Source: an uncultured Erysipelotrichaceae bacterium (GTDB lineage: Bacteria > Bacillota_I > Bacilli_A > Erysipelotrichales > Erysipelotrichaceae). Taken from it: a stretch of DNA of 64,000 nt. The DNA lies in assembly GCA_900314905.1 (NCBI GenBank), contig OMXA01000003.1:1-64000 (forward strand), read 5' to 3'. Positions 54,676 to 62,558 of the stretch are shown here, piece after piece. The position numbers and the translations under genes were made by a program. Positions within the stretch are counted from its first letter, which is position 1. Every line of letters starts with the position of its first letter. The notes under the pieces were generated by a model. The model did no database searches. It was not told where the DNA came from and saw only the letters and a program-made list of their open reading frames with translations.

Positions 54676-54708
54676 GGAAATGCAGCCGGCATCCGCGGCT
54701 GCATTTCC
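54676..54708 (+). terminator. Strong hairpin between oppA and oppB (partial terminator or mRNA stabiliser)
   Basis: A perfect 13-bp stem GGAAATGCAGCCG/CGGCTGCATTTCC with a 7-base loop, followed by only TTAG. The weak T-run suggests partial readthrough or protection of the oppA message 3' end. Confidence 0.6.
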
Positions 54709-54723
54709 TTAGAAGGGACCTGA

Positions 54724-55641
54724 ATGAAACGATATATTCTGTACCGGCTGATCATTTCGGTGATCACCATCTGGGTCATTGTGACCGTATGCTTCTTCCT
54801 GCTGCATCTGCTGCCAGGGAATCCGTTTGCCTCAACGAAGATCCTGAAGGCGGAAACCGTGGCGAAGATGATGGCCTATTACGGGCTGGACAAGCCTGTC
54901 TGGCAGCAGTATCTGACTTATCTGGGCAATCTTCTGCATGGCGATTTCGGATATTCGATCAAATATACCGGCCGCAGCGTGAACTACATCATCTCCACGA
55001 CTTTCCCGGTGAGCGCGCAGCTCGGCATGCAGGCACTGCTGTTCGGCATTCCGGTCGGCATGATCCTCGGCATCATTTCCGCCAAGCATCGCGGCCAGGC
55101 TGCAGATACCGCCATCAATGTGTTCGTGATCCTCTGCATTGCAGTGCCTTCGTTCATCATCGCTGCTCTGCTTCAGTACTTCTTCGCGGTGAAGCTGCAC
55201 TGGTTCCCGGTATCCCAATGGAAGAGCTTCCGGCATACCATTCTTCCGACCATCTGTCTCTCTCTTGGCACCATCGCCGGCTATGCTCGTTCCATGCGCA
55301 CGCTGATGCTGGAAGTCGACCGGCAGGACTATCTCAAGACGGCCAAGGCAAAGGGCTTGAGCCCCTGGAAAGTCACGGTGTTTCATCAGATCCGCAATGC
55401 CATCATTCCGCTGATCACCGGCATCGGCACCGAGATTGCAGGGATGCTCTTAGGCTCTTATGTCATCGAGAAGATCTTCTCCATTCCAGGCATGGGAAGC
55501 TATTTCGTAGACAGCGTCATTTCCCTGGACTATACGATGGTGATGGGACTGGTGATCTTCCAGGCAATCATCGTGGTCAGCGCCAACTTCATCGTTGACC
55601 TGCTTTACGGCATTGTGGATCCTCGTATCCGCGTCGCATGA
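54724..55641 (+). CDS. oppB: Peptide ABC transporter permease, OppB type
   Basis: 305-aa inner-membrane permease with about 6 helices. The N-terminus RYILYRLIISVITIWVIVTV and LLPGNPF are typical of OppB/DppB. The EAA loop (YLKTAKAKGLSPWKVTVFHQ near residue 197) contacts the ATPases. The second subunit is encoded next, 14 bp downstream. Starts at the ATG at 54724, with AGAAGGGA upstream. Confidence 0.93.
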   Translation: MKRYILYRLIISVITIWVIVTVCFFLLHLLPGNPFASTKILKAETVAKMMAYYGLDKPVWQQYLTYLGNLLHGDFGYSIKYTGRSVNYIISTTFPVSAQLGMQALLFGIPVGMILGIISAKHRGQAADTAINVFVILCIAVPSFIIAALLQYFFAVKLHWFPVSQWKSFRHTILPTICLSLGTIAGYARSMRTLMLEVDRQDYLKTAKAKGLSPWKVTVFHQIRNAIIPLITGIGTEIAGMLLGSYVIEKIFSIPGMGSYFVDSVISLDYTMVMGLVIFQAIIVVSANFIVDLLYGIVDPRIRVA

Positions 55642-55655
55642 GAGGAGGTTTCTGA

Positions 55656-56666
55656 ATGAGTACAGCAATGAATAAGAACGATGAAATCCCTGTCTCTGAA
55701 TTTGTTCCTGCAGATCGGTCGGGAATGGACATGGAACAGATCGTCCGTCCGTCTGTCAGCTACTGGCAGGGGGTCTGGCGCAAGTTCCGGGAAGACCGCC
55801 TCGGTCAGTTCTGCGTCATTCTGATTCTGGCGGTGATTCTGATGGCGATCTTTGCGCCGATGCTGTCGCCGTATCGGTACGATACGACCAGCCTGCTGGA
55901 AAGCAATCTTTCTCCGTCTGCCCAGCACTGGTTCGGCACCGATTCCGTCGGCCGTGACATCTGGACCAGAGTCTGGGTCGGCGCCAGAGTTTCGCTGGCA
56001 GTCGGATTCATCGGCGCCATCATTCCATTTGCCTTCGGCATGGTGATCGGCTCGATCTCCGGCTGGTGCGGGGGATGGGTGGATATGATCATCATGCGCA
56101 TCATCGATGTCGGTCTCTGCATTCCCTCGATGATCTATCTGATTCTGGTCATTGTCTATTTCGGCGGCGGAGCCCAGTCAATCATCCTTGCCCTTGCCAT
56201 CATGAACTGGATGGGCCCGGCCAGAGGATACCGCGGCCGCATCCTGCAGTTCAGGAACCGGGAATTCACGCTGGCTGCCGAAACGCTCGGGGCTTCTTCC
56301 GGCCGGATCATCTTCCGGCATATTCTTCCGAATGTGCTCGGCAACATGATCGTATCTCTGACCAGCTCCGTCCCTGCCGCAATGTTCATTGAAGCAAGCC
56401 TGGCGTTCATCGGCCTCGGCATTGCTCCGCCGATGACTTCCCTTGGCCAGCTTGCCGCCGACGGCGCGAACCTCTACCGGATCCATTTCTATCAGTTCAT
56501 TCTTCCTTCCTCAGTTCTGGCATTGATCATCTTTGCATTCTTCATGCTGGGCAACTGCCTGCGTGACGATCTTGATCCGCAGCTGCGCGAGGAATTCTCC
56601 ACGCGGGCATGGCGGAAAAAGCGCAGACAGGCAGAAGAAAGCATGAAAAAGGAGGTGGCAGAATGA
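55656..56666 (+). CDS. oppC: Peptide ABC transporter permease, OppC type
   Basis: 336-aa permease, partner of OppB. It has an N-terminal cytoplasmic stretch, then about 6 helices. The region HWFGTDSVGRDIWTRVWVGA near residue 89 is the OppC/DppC hallmark. The EAA loop is near 207 (FTLAAETLGASSGRIIFRHI). RBS GAGAGGAGG is 9 bases before the ATG. It overlaps oppD by 4 bp. Confidence 0.93.
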   Translation: MSTAMNKNDEIPVSEFVPADRSGMDMEQIVRPSVSYWQGVWRKFREDRLGQFCVILILAVILMAIFAPMLSPYRYDTTSLLESNLSPSAQHWFGTDSVGRDIWTRVWVGARVSLAVGFIGAIIPFAFGMVIGSISGWCGGWVDMIIMRIIDVGLCIPSMIYLILVIVYFGGGAQSIILALAIMNWMGPARGYRGRILQFRNREFTLAAETLGASSGRIIFRHILPNVLGNMIVSLTSSVPAAMFIEASLAFIGLGIAPPMTSLGQLAADGANLYRIHFYQFILPSSVLALIIFAFFMLGNCLRDDLDPQLREEFSTRAWRKKRRQAEESMKKEVAE

Positions 56667-57715
56667 GCGGACATCTGCTTGAAGTGAATAACCTCAGAGT
56701 GAATTTGGAAACGGTCTCCGGAACGATCCATGCCGTCCGCGGGGTCAGCTTCCATCTCGATCCCGGGGAGACTCTTGCCATTGTCGGCGAATCGGGCTGC
56801 GGGAAATCGGTCTCCACGCAGTCGATCATCCGCCTGAATCCGGAACCGCCTGCGATTGTCTTCTCTGACAGCATCCTCTACAAAGGGAAAGACATTTCAA
56901 GGATTTCAGAAAAAGAGATGCGGGCATACCGAGGCAGGGAATTCGCAATGGTCTTCCAGGATGCCATGACCTCTCTGAATCCCGTTCAGCGCATCGGCAG
57001 ACAGATGACGGAAGCGATCAGGGTCCATGAAAAGATTTCCCGATCGGATGCGAAGAAACGAGCCATCGAGATGCTCGCTAAGGTCGGAATCCCGAATCCG
57101 GAAGAATCCTTCCGCCGCTATCCGCACACTTTTTCCGGCGGCCAGCGCCAGCGTATCATGATTGCGATGGCAATGTGCTGCCATCCCTCCGTGCTGATCG
57201 CAGATGAACCGACTACCGCTCTGGATGTGACGACCCAGGCACAGATTCTGAAGCTGATGATGGACATGCAGAAAGAAACCGGATGCGCCATCATTCTGAT
57301 CACGCACAATCTCGGCGTTGTTGCCCGCATGGCAGACCGGGTTGCGGTCATGTATGCAGGTCAGATCGTCGAAGAAGGGTCTCTCCGGGATGTTTTCTAT
57401 TCCACAAAGCACCCGTATACCTACGGCCTGCTTGGCTCCATGCCGGACCGCCGGAAGAAGTCGGATGCCCGGCTGATGTCGATTCCCGGCACGCCGCCGG
57501 ACCTTTATGCGCCTCCCTCCGGCTGCTCCTTTGCGCCGCGCTGTCCGTACTGTCTTGAAGCATGCCTGCACCATGATCCTGATCTGAAGAACGTTTCTGA
57601 AGGACATTGCGCAAAGTGCTGGCTGCTGGATGCGCGCTGTTCGAAGGATTTCATCCCGCCGTATCTATCGGAAGGAGACAGAAGCGCTGCAATCGGAGGA
57701 TCTGCTCATGACTGA
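56663..57715 (+). CDS. oppD: Peptide ABC transporter ATPase, OppD type
   Basis: 350-aa ATPase. Walker A VGESGCGKS near residue 40, Q-loop FQDAMTSLNP, signature FSGGQRQR near 157, Walker B VLIADEPTTALD near 178, and H-loop LITHNLGVV. The C-terminal oligopeptide-transporter extension has a Cys cluster (CSFAPRCPYCLEAC), likely an Fe-S or metal site found in this family. The ATG at 56663 has AAAAAGGAGG just upstream and overlaps oppC. It pairs with OppF. Confidence 0.94.
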   Translation: MSGHLLEVNNLRVNLETVSGTIHAVRGVSFHLDPGETLAIVGESGCGKSVSTQSIIRLNPEPPAIVFSDSILYKGKDISRISEKEMRAYRGREFAMVFQDAMTSLNPVQRIGRQMTEAIRVHEKISRSDAKKRAIEMLAKVGIPNPEESFRRYPHTFSGGQRQRIMIAMAMCCHPSVLIADEPTTALDVTTQAQILKLMMDMQKETGCAIILITHNLGVVARMADRVAVMYAGQIVEEGSLRDVFYSTKHPYTYGLLGSMPDRRKKSDARLMSIPGTPPDLYAPPSGCSFAPRCPYCLEACLHHDPDLKNVSEGHCAKCWLLDARCSKDFIPPYLSEGDRSAAIGGSAHD

Positions 57716-58688
57716 AACCAATCAGACGCTTGTTCAGGCCGACCACCTGAAGAAATATTTCAATCTCGGGCATAACCGGATTCTGCACGCGGTGGATGAT
57801 GTTTCCTTTCAGATTCCCCGTCAGCGCACGCTCGGTCTGGTCGGAGAGTCCGGCTGCGGCAAGACGACCGTCGGCCGCACATTAGTCCGTCTCTATGAAC
57901 CGGATGGCGGCAGGATCTTCTTTGACGGAAAAGACATCACATCCATCCATGGAAAAGAAAGAAGAGAGCTGACCAGACGGATGCAGATGGTCTATCAGGA
58001 CCCTTATGCTTCCCTGAACCCGTTCTTTACCGTCGGGGAAATCATCAAGGAAGGACTGGAAATCCATCACATCGGAGCGGATGATCATGAACGCATGCAG
58101 ATGGTCTACGAACTGCTTGAGAAAGTCGGCCTGCATGCCGAACATGCCAATCGCTTCCCGCACGAATTCTCCGGCGGCCAGCGTCAGCGCGTCGGCCTTG
58201 CCCGTTCGCTTGCCGTGAATCCGGAATTCATCGTATGCGATGAAGCAATTTCCGCTCTCGATGTCTCGGTGCAGGCCCAGATCGTGAACCTGCTGGTGGA
58301 TCTGCAGAAAGAGATGAAGCTGACTTATCTCTTCATTGCCCATGATCTTTCAATGGTCCGTTACATCAGCGATGAAATCTGCGTGATGTATCTGGGTCAG
58401 ATGGTGGAAACCGGGTATACCTCTGAAGTCTATGACCATCCGCTTCATCCGTATACCCAAGGCCTGCTTGATGCAGTTCCGGTTGCAGATCCCGATTTTG
58501 AAGCTGACCGGAAAAACCAGGTCATTCTGCAGGGCGAAGTCACCAGTCCTGTCAATCCGAGCCCAGGCTGCCGTTTTGCGGCAAGATGTCCATTCGCAGA
58601 AGAGCGCTGCCGGCATGAAACCCCTGAACTCAGAGAGATCAGAAAGGGCCACCGCCTTGCCTGCTTTCATTATGGAGACCCAGCATGA
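57708..58688 (+). CDS. oppF: Peptide ABC transporter ATPase, OppF type
   Basis: 326-aa ATPase, second half of the OppDF pair. Walker A VGESGCGKTT near residue 45, Q-loop YQDPYASLNPF, signature FSGGQRQR near 153, Walker B FIVCDEAISALD, H-loop FIAHDLSMV, and the C-terminal CRFAARCPFAEERC Cys motif. The ATG at 57708 overlaps oppD by 8 bp and has TCGGAGGAT upstream. The stop overlaps the next gene by 4 bp. Confidence 0.94.
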   Translation: MTETNQTLVQADHLKKYFNLGHNRILHAVDDVSFQIPRQRTLGLVGESGCGKTTVGRTLVRLYEPDGGRIFFDGKDITSIHGKERRELTRRMQMVYQDPYASLNPFFTVGEIIKEGLEIHHIGADDHERMQMVYELLEKVGLHAEHANRFPHEFSGGQRQRVGLARSLAVNPEFIVCDEAISALDVSVQAQIVNLLVDLQKEMKLTYLFIAHDLSMVRYISDEICVMYLGQMVETGYTSEVYDHPLHPYTQGLLDAVPVADPDFEADRKNQVILQGEVTSPVNPSPGCRFAARCPFAEERCRHETPELREIRKGHRLACFHYGDPA

Positions 58689-59881
58689 AGTATGATTTCA
58701 CGACCCGGGTTTCCAGAACCGGCAGGGGGAACCTCAAGGATCTGATGTTCACCCCATCCGCGATCCGCCAGCACAACCTTCCGAGCTTCAGCGGGGCAGA
58801 GTTTGAATTCCGCACCGCTCAGCCGGTCATCGATGCGATGAAGGAATGTGCAGAGAACGGACTGATGGGCTTTACGATCGCGGATCAGAATTACAGAGAT
58901 CATATCGTCTGGTGGGTGAAGAACATCCGGAAGGCAGACATTTCCCCTGACTGGATTCTGCCGATGCAGGGCACGATCTTCTCCGTCGCATCTGCGATCC
59001 GTCTGTTTGTGAAGCCAGAGGAGCACATGGTGCTCATGACTCCGGATTACAATCGCTACGATCAGGCAGCCCGCCGTCTGAAGCGAGGAACTACCATCTT
59101 CAGCCCGATGATTGAAAAAGAAGGAAGATTCCATCCGGACTTTGAAGATCTGGAAAGAAAGTTTTCCGATCCGAAGGCAAAGCTGTTTGTGCTCTGCAAT
59201 CCGGATAATCCGACCGGTCAGGTGCTGTCAGAAGAAGAACTGCATCAGCTTCTGTCTCTGGCCAGGAAATACCGGATGCCGATTCTCTCTGATGAGATTT
59301 TCGCAGACATCCCGCTGAACGGGAAACCGGTCCCGCTGCTTACTGCTCTGGCGAAGGACAGCGATCTGGTGATCTCCATCCTTTCGATGGGAAAGACGTT
59401 TTCTTTTACCGGCGTCAACCATGCAAATGCGATCATCCGCAATCCCGGACTCTATCGTGCATTTGAAGAACAGCGTACTGCCGATCACTTCGGCAGTATC
59501 GATCCGATGGCTTATGCAGCGCTCATCGGCGGATATACGCCGGCAGGCGCAGAATGGCTCAGCCAGCTGATTGAAGTGCTGAAGCGCAATACCGATCGCT
59601 TTCTGAACTTCTTCGGCTCCTTTGAAGGGGTGAAAGCATATACGCCGGATGCAGGATATGTGCTCTGGGCAGACCTTTCCGCGCTGGGTATGGAACCGGA
59701 CGCTCTGTTCAGGATGCTGGAAGAAGAAGCGCTGTTTGCCTGCGATCGCGGAGAAGAATACTATGGAGGAAAGTGCTGCGCAAGGATCTGCACCGCAGTT
59801 ATGGAAACAGAGGTCATCGCTGCCATCGGCCGGCTGGAAAAGGTCTTTGCAGCACATGGATTCAGGAGGAAAGAAGAATGA
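58685..59881 (+). CDS. MalY/PatB-type PLP enzyme (aminotransferase fold, C-S lyase group)
   Basis: 398-aa PLP-dependent class I/II aminotransferase-fold enzyme of the MalY/PatB group, whose members often cleave C-S bonds (cystathionine beta-lyase). The PLP Lys lies in ILSMGKTFSFTGV near residue 237, NPDNPTGQVLS near 176 and LSDEIFADI near 203. The usual SKTFNLAG is altered to MGKTFSFTG, so activity may differ from standard cystathionine beta-lyase. It is translationally coupled to oppF (ATGA overlap), which is unusual for this family. Confidence 0.85.
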   Translation: MKYDFTTRVSRTGRGNLKDLMFTPSAIRQHNLPSFSGAEFEFRTAQPVIDAMKECAENGLMGFTIADQNYRDHIVWWVKNIRKADISPDWILPMQGTIFSVASAIRLFVKPEEHMVLMTPDYNRYDQAARRLKRGTTIFSPMIEKEGRFHPDFEDLERKFSDPKAKLFVLCNPDNPTGQVLSEEELHQLLSLARKYRMPILSDEIFADIPLNGKPVPLLTALAKDSDLVISILSMGKTFSFTGVNHANAIIRNPGLYRAFEEQRTADHFGSIDPMAYAALIGGYTPAGAEWLSQLIEVLKRNTDRFLNFFGSFEGVKAYTPDAGYVLWADLSALGMEPDALFRMLEEEALFACDRGEEYYGGKCCARICTAVMETEVIAAIGRLEKVFAAHGFRRKEE

Positions 59882-60822
59882 TTATCGTAGAAGCAGAAGA
59901 AGCCAGAAAAAGGCTGACTCCGGAAGTATGCATTCCGCTGATGAGAGAGGCATTCATTGCCCTGGAACAGGGAAAGGCAGTTCAGCCGCTGCGTTCCATC
60001 AATCACCTGCCGCAAGGCAATACGTTCGGCTTCATGCCGGCATATCTTGGCGATCATAGCTGCTTCGGCGCCAAGATCATCGATGCGAATTCCAATAATG
60101 CTGGGACACCATACCCGAGCCACATGGGCTATGTCATGATGTTTGACAGCGATCATGGCTTTCCGATCGGCATGGCCGACTGCTCGGTCATCACGGAAGT
60201 GCGTACCGGATGCGTCTCGGCAGTCGCTACGGATCTATTGGCCCTGAAAGATGCTCAGAAGCTTGCCCTGATCGGAGCAGGGGCTCAGGCAAGGTCTCAC
60301 ACTGCTGCGATCCTGCTGGTGCGTCCGTCGATCAGAGAGATCTCGGTCTATGATCTGCGCAGAGAAGCAGCCGTAAAGTTTGCGGAAGAGATGAAGGCTG
60401 CTTACGGACTTGAAGTCACTGTCGCTGACAGTGCCAGACAGGCCGTGAAAGATGCAGATATCATCTGCACCGTGACCCCTTCGAAGGAACCTTATCTGAA
60501 GAAAGAGTGGATCCGTCCGGGTGCTCATATCAATGCCGTCGGCACCTTCACCCCGACGACCAGGGAGATCACATCCGAACTCTTCGCTGCTTCGAAGGTC
60601 TATGCGGATGAAATCTCGGCAATGAAGAAGGAATCCGGAGAATATCTCATTCCGCTGTCAGAAGGCCTGATTGGGGAAGATCATATCCGCGGCAGCCTCG
60701 GCGGGCTTCTGCTTGGAAAAGTTCCGGGAAGACAATCCGACGAGGAGATCACGCTCTTCGATGCCCTTGGCCTTGCCGTGGAAGATGTGATCTGCGGAAG
60801 ATATCTGGTACTCGGAAAATAA
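59878..60822 (+). CDS. Ornithine cyclodeaminase / mu-crystallin family protein
   Basis: 314-aa NAD(P)-binding protein of the OCD/mu-crystallin family: the substrate Lys/Arg region AKIIDANSNN near residue 62, the Rossmann motif LALIGAGAQARSH near 129, and ICTVTPSKEPYLKKEWIRPG near 198. Family members include ornithine cyclodeaminase (ornithine to proline), alanine dehydrogenase and ketimine/imino-acid reductases; sequence alone does not decide. Its place behind peptide uptake genes and opposite proline-type peptidases favours a role in imino-acid handling. The ATG at 59878 overlaps the previous stop (ATGA), with GGAGGAAAG upstream. Confidence 0.85.
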   Translation: MIIVEAEEARKRLTPEVCIPLMREAFIALEQGKAVQPLRSINHLPQGNTFGFMPAYLGDHSCFGAKIIDANSNNAGTPYPSHMGYVMMFDSDHGFPIGMADCSVITEVRTGCVSAVATDLLALKDAQKLALIGAGAQARSHTAAILLVRPSIREISVYDLRREAAVKFAEEMKAAYGLEVTVADSARQAVKDADIICTVTPSKEPYLKKEWIRPGAHINAVGTFTPTTREITSELFAASKVYADEISAMKKESGEYLIPLSEGLIGEDHIRGSLGGLLLGKVPGRQSDEEITLFDALGLAVEDVICGRYLVLGK

Positions 60823-60847
60823 AAGAGCAATCCTTCCGGATTGCTCT
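60815..60847 (-). terminator. Terminator of the nanE-ROK operon
   Basis: AGAGCAATCC, 4-base loop, GGATTGCTCT; on the minus strand it runs into TTTTATTTTCC. It overlaps the stop of the OCD-family gene on the other strand. A near copy is at 44461-44490. Confidence 0.85.
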
Positions 60848-60850
60848 GAA

Positions 60851-61738
60851 TCACGCTTCTGCAAGCATGGCTTCTGCCATTGCCGCAGCTCCATACAGCC
60901 CTGCCTGGTTTCCAAGCCGGGCTTTTTTCAGCTCGATTCCCCGAAAACCCGGTATCAGGTGCTTTTCGAATGCCTGCACGGTCTTTTCGAAGACGATCGG
61001 CTGTTCCATGATGCCGCCGCCTAATACGAAGAGCGGAATGTTGAAGACCGCCGCAAACGAGCATAAGCCGATGCCGATCTCTTCCGTCCATGCCTCAAGC
61101 ACCTGCATCAGAGCAGGATCGTGTTCTGCCTGTTCCATGAAGGAACGGCCATTCAGAATCGAAGGATCTGCCTGCTGTGCCATCTTCAGCAATGCGGTAG
61201 TGGAGGCTGCTTTTTCATAGCTTCCTGCCCATGGATCGTCCCGCTTCTCTGCATGCACGATCATGCCGCCAGCCATGATGCCGGCATTCGGACCAGCTCC
61301 GTAATAGGGGGAACCATTCAGCCAGATGCCTGCGCCGATGCCCGTTCCATACGTGATGCACAGAAAATCCGAAGCACCTGCGGCTGCCCCGCATGCATGT
61401 TCGCCAGCCGCAGCCGCATATGCATCATTCAGCACGGCACAGGGAATCTGAAACCGTTCCTCGAACTTTGCCCTGACCTTCATGCCGGTATAGCCGGGCA
61501 TATTGTCATTGGCATAAGCGATGGAACCATTCTCCGGATCGACCTGTCCGCAGGTGCTGATGCCTATTGCATCGAGATCAGAAAAAGCTGTGAGCAGATT
61601 CATCGCCCGGGCAATCACCTGCTCTGCTCCCATAGAAGCACAGGTGGGAATGGTTTCTCTGGCACTCAGGGTTCCATGATCCAGGATTCCGCTCTTGATG
61701 GTAGTGCCGCCGATATCCAGAAGACCGATGCGGCTCAT
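60851..61738 (-). CDS. ROK-family sugar kinase lacking the zinc motif, likely N-acetylmannosamine kinase
   Basis: 295-aa kinase of the ROK family. Phosphate-binding LDIGGTTIKSG is near residue 6, the catalytic Asp in LNDAYAAAAGE near 100, and TYGTGIGAGIW near 128. The family's zinc-binding CxCGxxGC after the GH motif is missing; here the segment reads GGMIVHAEKRDDPWAGSYE. It overlaps nanE by 1 bp or less of spacing on the same strand, so phosphorylation of N-acetylmannosamine is the best guess. A relic of a second copy is at 44463-44602. Confidence 0.87.
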   Translation of the reverse strand: MSRIGLLDIGGTTIKSGILDHGTLSARETIPTCASMGAEQVIARAMNLLTAFSDLDAIGISTCGQVDPENGSIAYANDNMPGYTGMKVRAKFEERFQIPCAVLNDAYAAAAGEHACGAAAGASDFLCITYGTGIGAGIWLNGSPYYGAGPNAGIMAGGMIVHAEKRDDPWAGSYEKAASTTALLKMAQQADPSILNGRSFMEQAEHDPALMQVLEAWTEEIGIGLCSFAAVFNIPLFVLGGGIMEQPIVFEKTVQAFEKHLIPGFRGIELKKARLGNQAGLYGAAAMAEAMLAEA

Positions 61739-62433
61739 CAGTCCTCCAGGGCTTTCATGAAAGTCTTCGTGATCTCATAAGGCCGGGTGATTGCCGAGCC
61801 GACAACGACTGCCCAGACATTCATGTCCATCGCATGTCTCAGCATTTCCGGGGTTGAGATATGGCCTTCCGCAATCACCGGCTTGCCGGACTCCAGCACC
61901 AGCTTCTTGATCATGGCATACGGCGGAACCTTCACCCCTCTGGTGTAGTCCGTATATCCTGCCATCGTCGTGCCGATCAGATCAAAGCCGAGCTCGGCGG
62001 CATGCATGCCATCTTCCGGACTTGCACAGTCAGCCATGAACAGCTGCTCGGGATACTTCTGCTTCACTTCCCGGAAGAAGTCATCCAGAGACTGTCCGCC
62101 CGGGCGCTTTCTGGCGGTCGCATCCATGGCCAGAATCTCAACGCCGCAATCCATCAGGGCATCGACTTCCGTCATGGTCGGCGTGATGTATACCTCCGAA
62201 TCCGGATAGTCTTTCTTGATGATGCCGATGATCGGAAGACTGGTGTTCTTTCTGATCTCTGCAATATCCTCGACAGTGTTTGCACGGATGCCTCCGGCTC
62301 CTCCCATCGTGGCTGCTAAAGCCATGCGGCCCATGATGAAGCTGGAATGCAGGGGTTCTTCCGGAAGTGCCTGACAGGAGACGATCAGCTTTCCGTGAAT
62401 GGAATCCAGGATTTCCTGATTTTTCTGGTTCAT
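61738..62433 (-). CDS. nanE: N-acetylmannosamine-6-phosphate 2-epimerase
   Basis: 231-aa TIM-barrel enzyme that turns ManNAc-6-P into GlcNAc-6-P in sialic-acid and ManNAc breakdown. Family blocks: LIVSCQALPEEPLH near residue 17, GAGGIRANT near 46, and IIGIIKKDYPDSEVYITPT near 64. AMDATARKRP near 108, LIGTTMAGYTDYTRG near 149 and VIAEGHISTPE near 180 carry the catalytic Lys/Glu surroundings. The ATG at 62433 has GAAAGAAGGA upstream. No nanA lyase is in the window; the rest of the pathway may lie beyond the right edge. Confidence 0.93.
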   Translation of the reverse strand: MNQKNQEILDSIHGKLIVSCQALPEEPLHSSFIMGRMALAATMGGAGGIRANTVEDIAEIRKNTSLPIIGIIKKDYPDSEVYITPTMTEVDALMDCGVEILAMDATARKRPGGQSLDDFFREVKQKYPEQLFMADCASPEDGMHAAELGFDLIGTTMAGYTDYTRGVKVPPYAMIKKLVLESGKPVIAEGHISTPEMLRHAMDMNVWAVVVGSAITRPYEITKTFMKALED

Positions 62434-62460
62434 GATTTTCCTTCTTTCTTTCCGCGCTGC

Positions 62461-62517
62461 TTGCATCTGGCAGAAAATCGTCTATGCTGAAAGCAGTTAT
62501 TGCGGACTCCGAAATAA
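62461..62517 (+). promoter_or_regulatory. Promoter and palindromic operator of the FAD oxidoreductase gene
   Basis: TTGCAT (62461-62466), a 16-bp spacer, TATGCT (62483-62488), then 8 bp and an inverted repeat with one central base (62497-62517): TTATTGCGGA, C, TCCGAAATAA, one mismatch. The repeat covers the expected start point. The same layout recurs at 63921-63978. It also lies 64 bp before nanE on the other strand, so one regulator could serve both directions. Confidence 0.7.
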
Positions 62518-62558
62518 TTGTAGATCGGAAAATCAGAACTGAAAAGACAGGAGAGATT

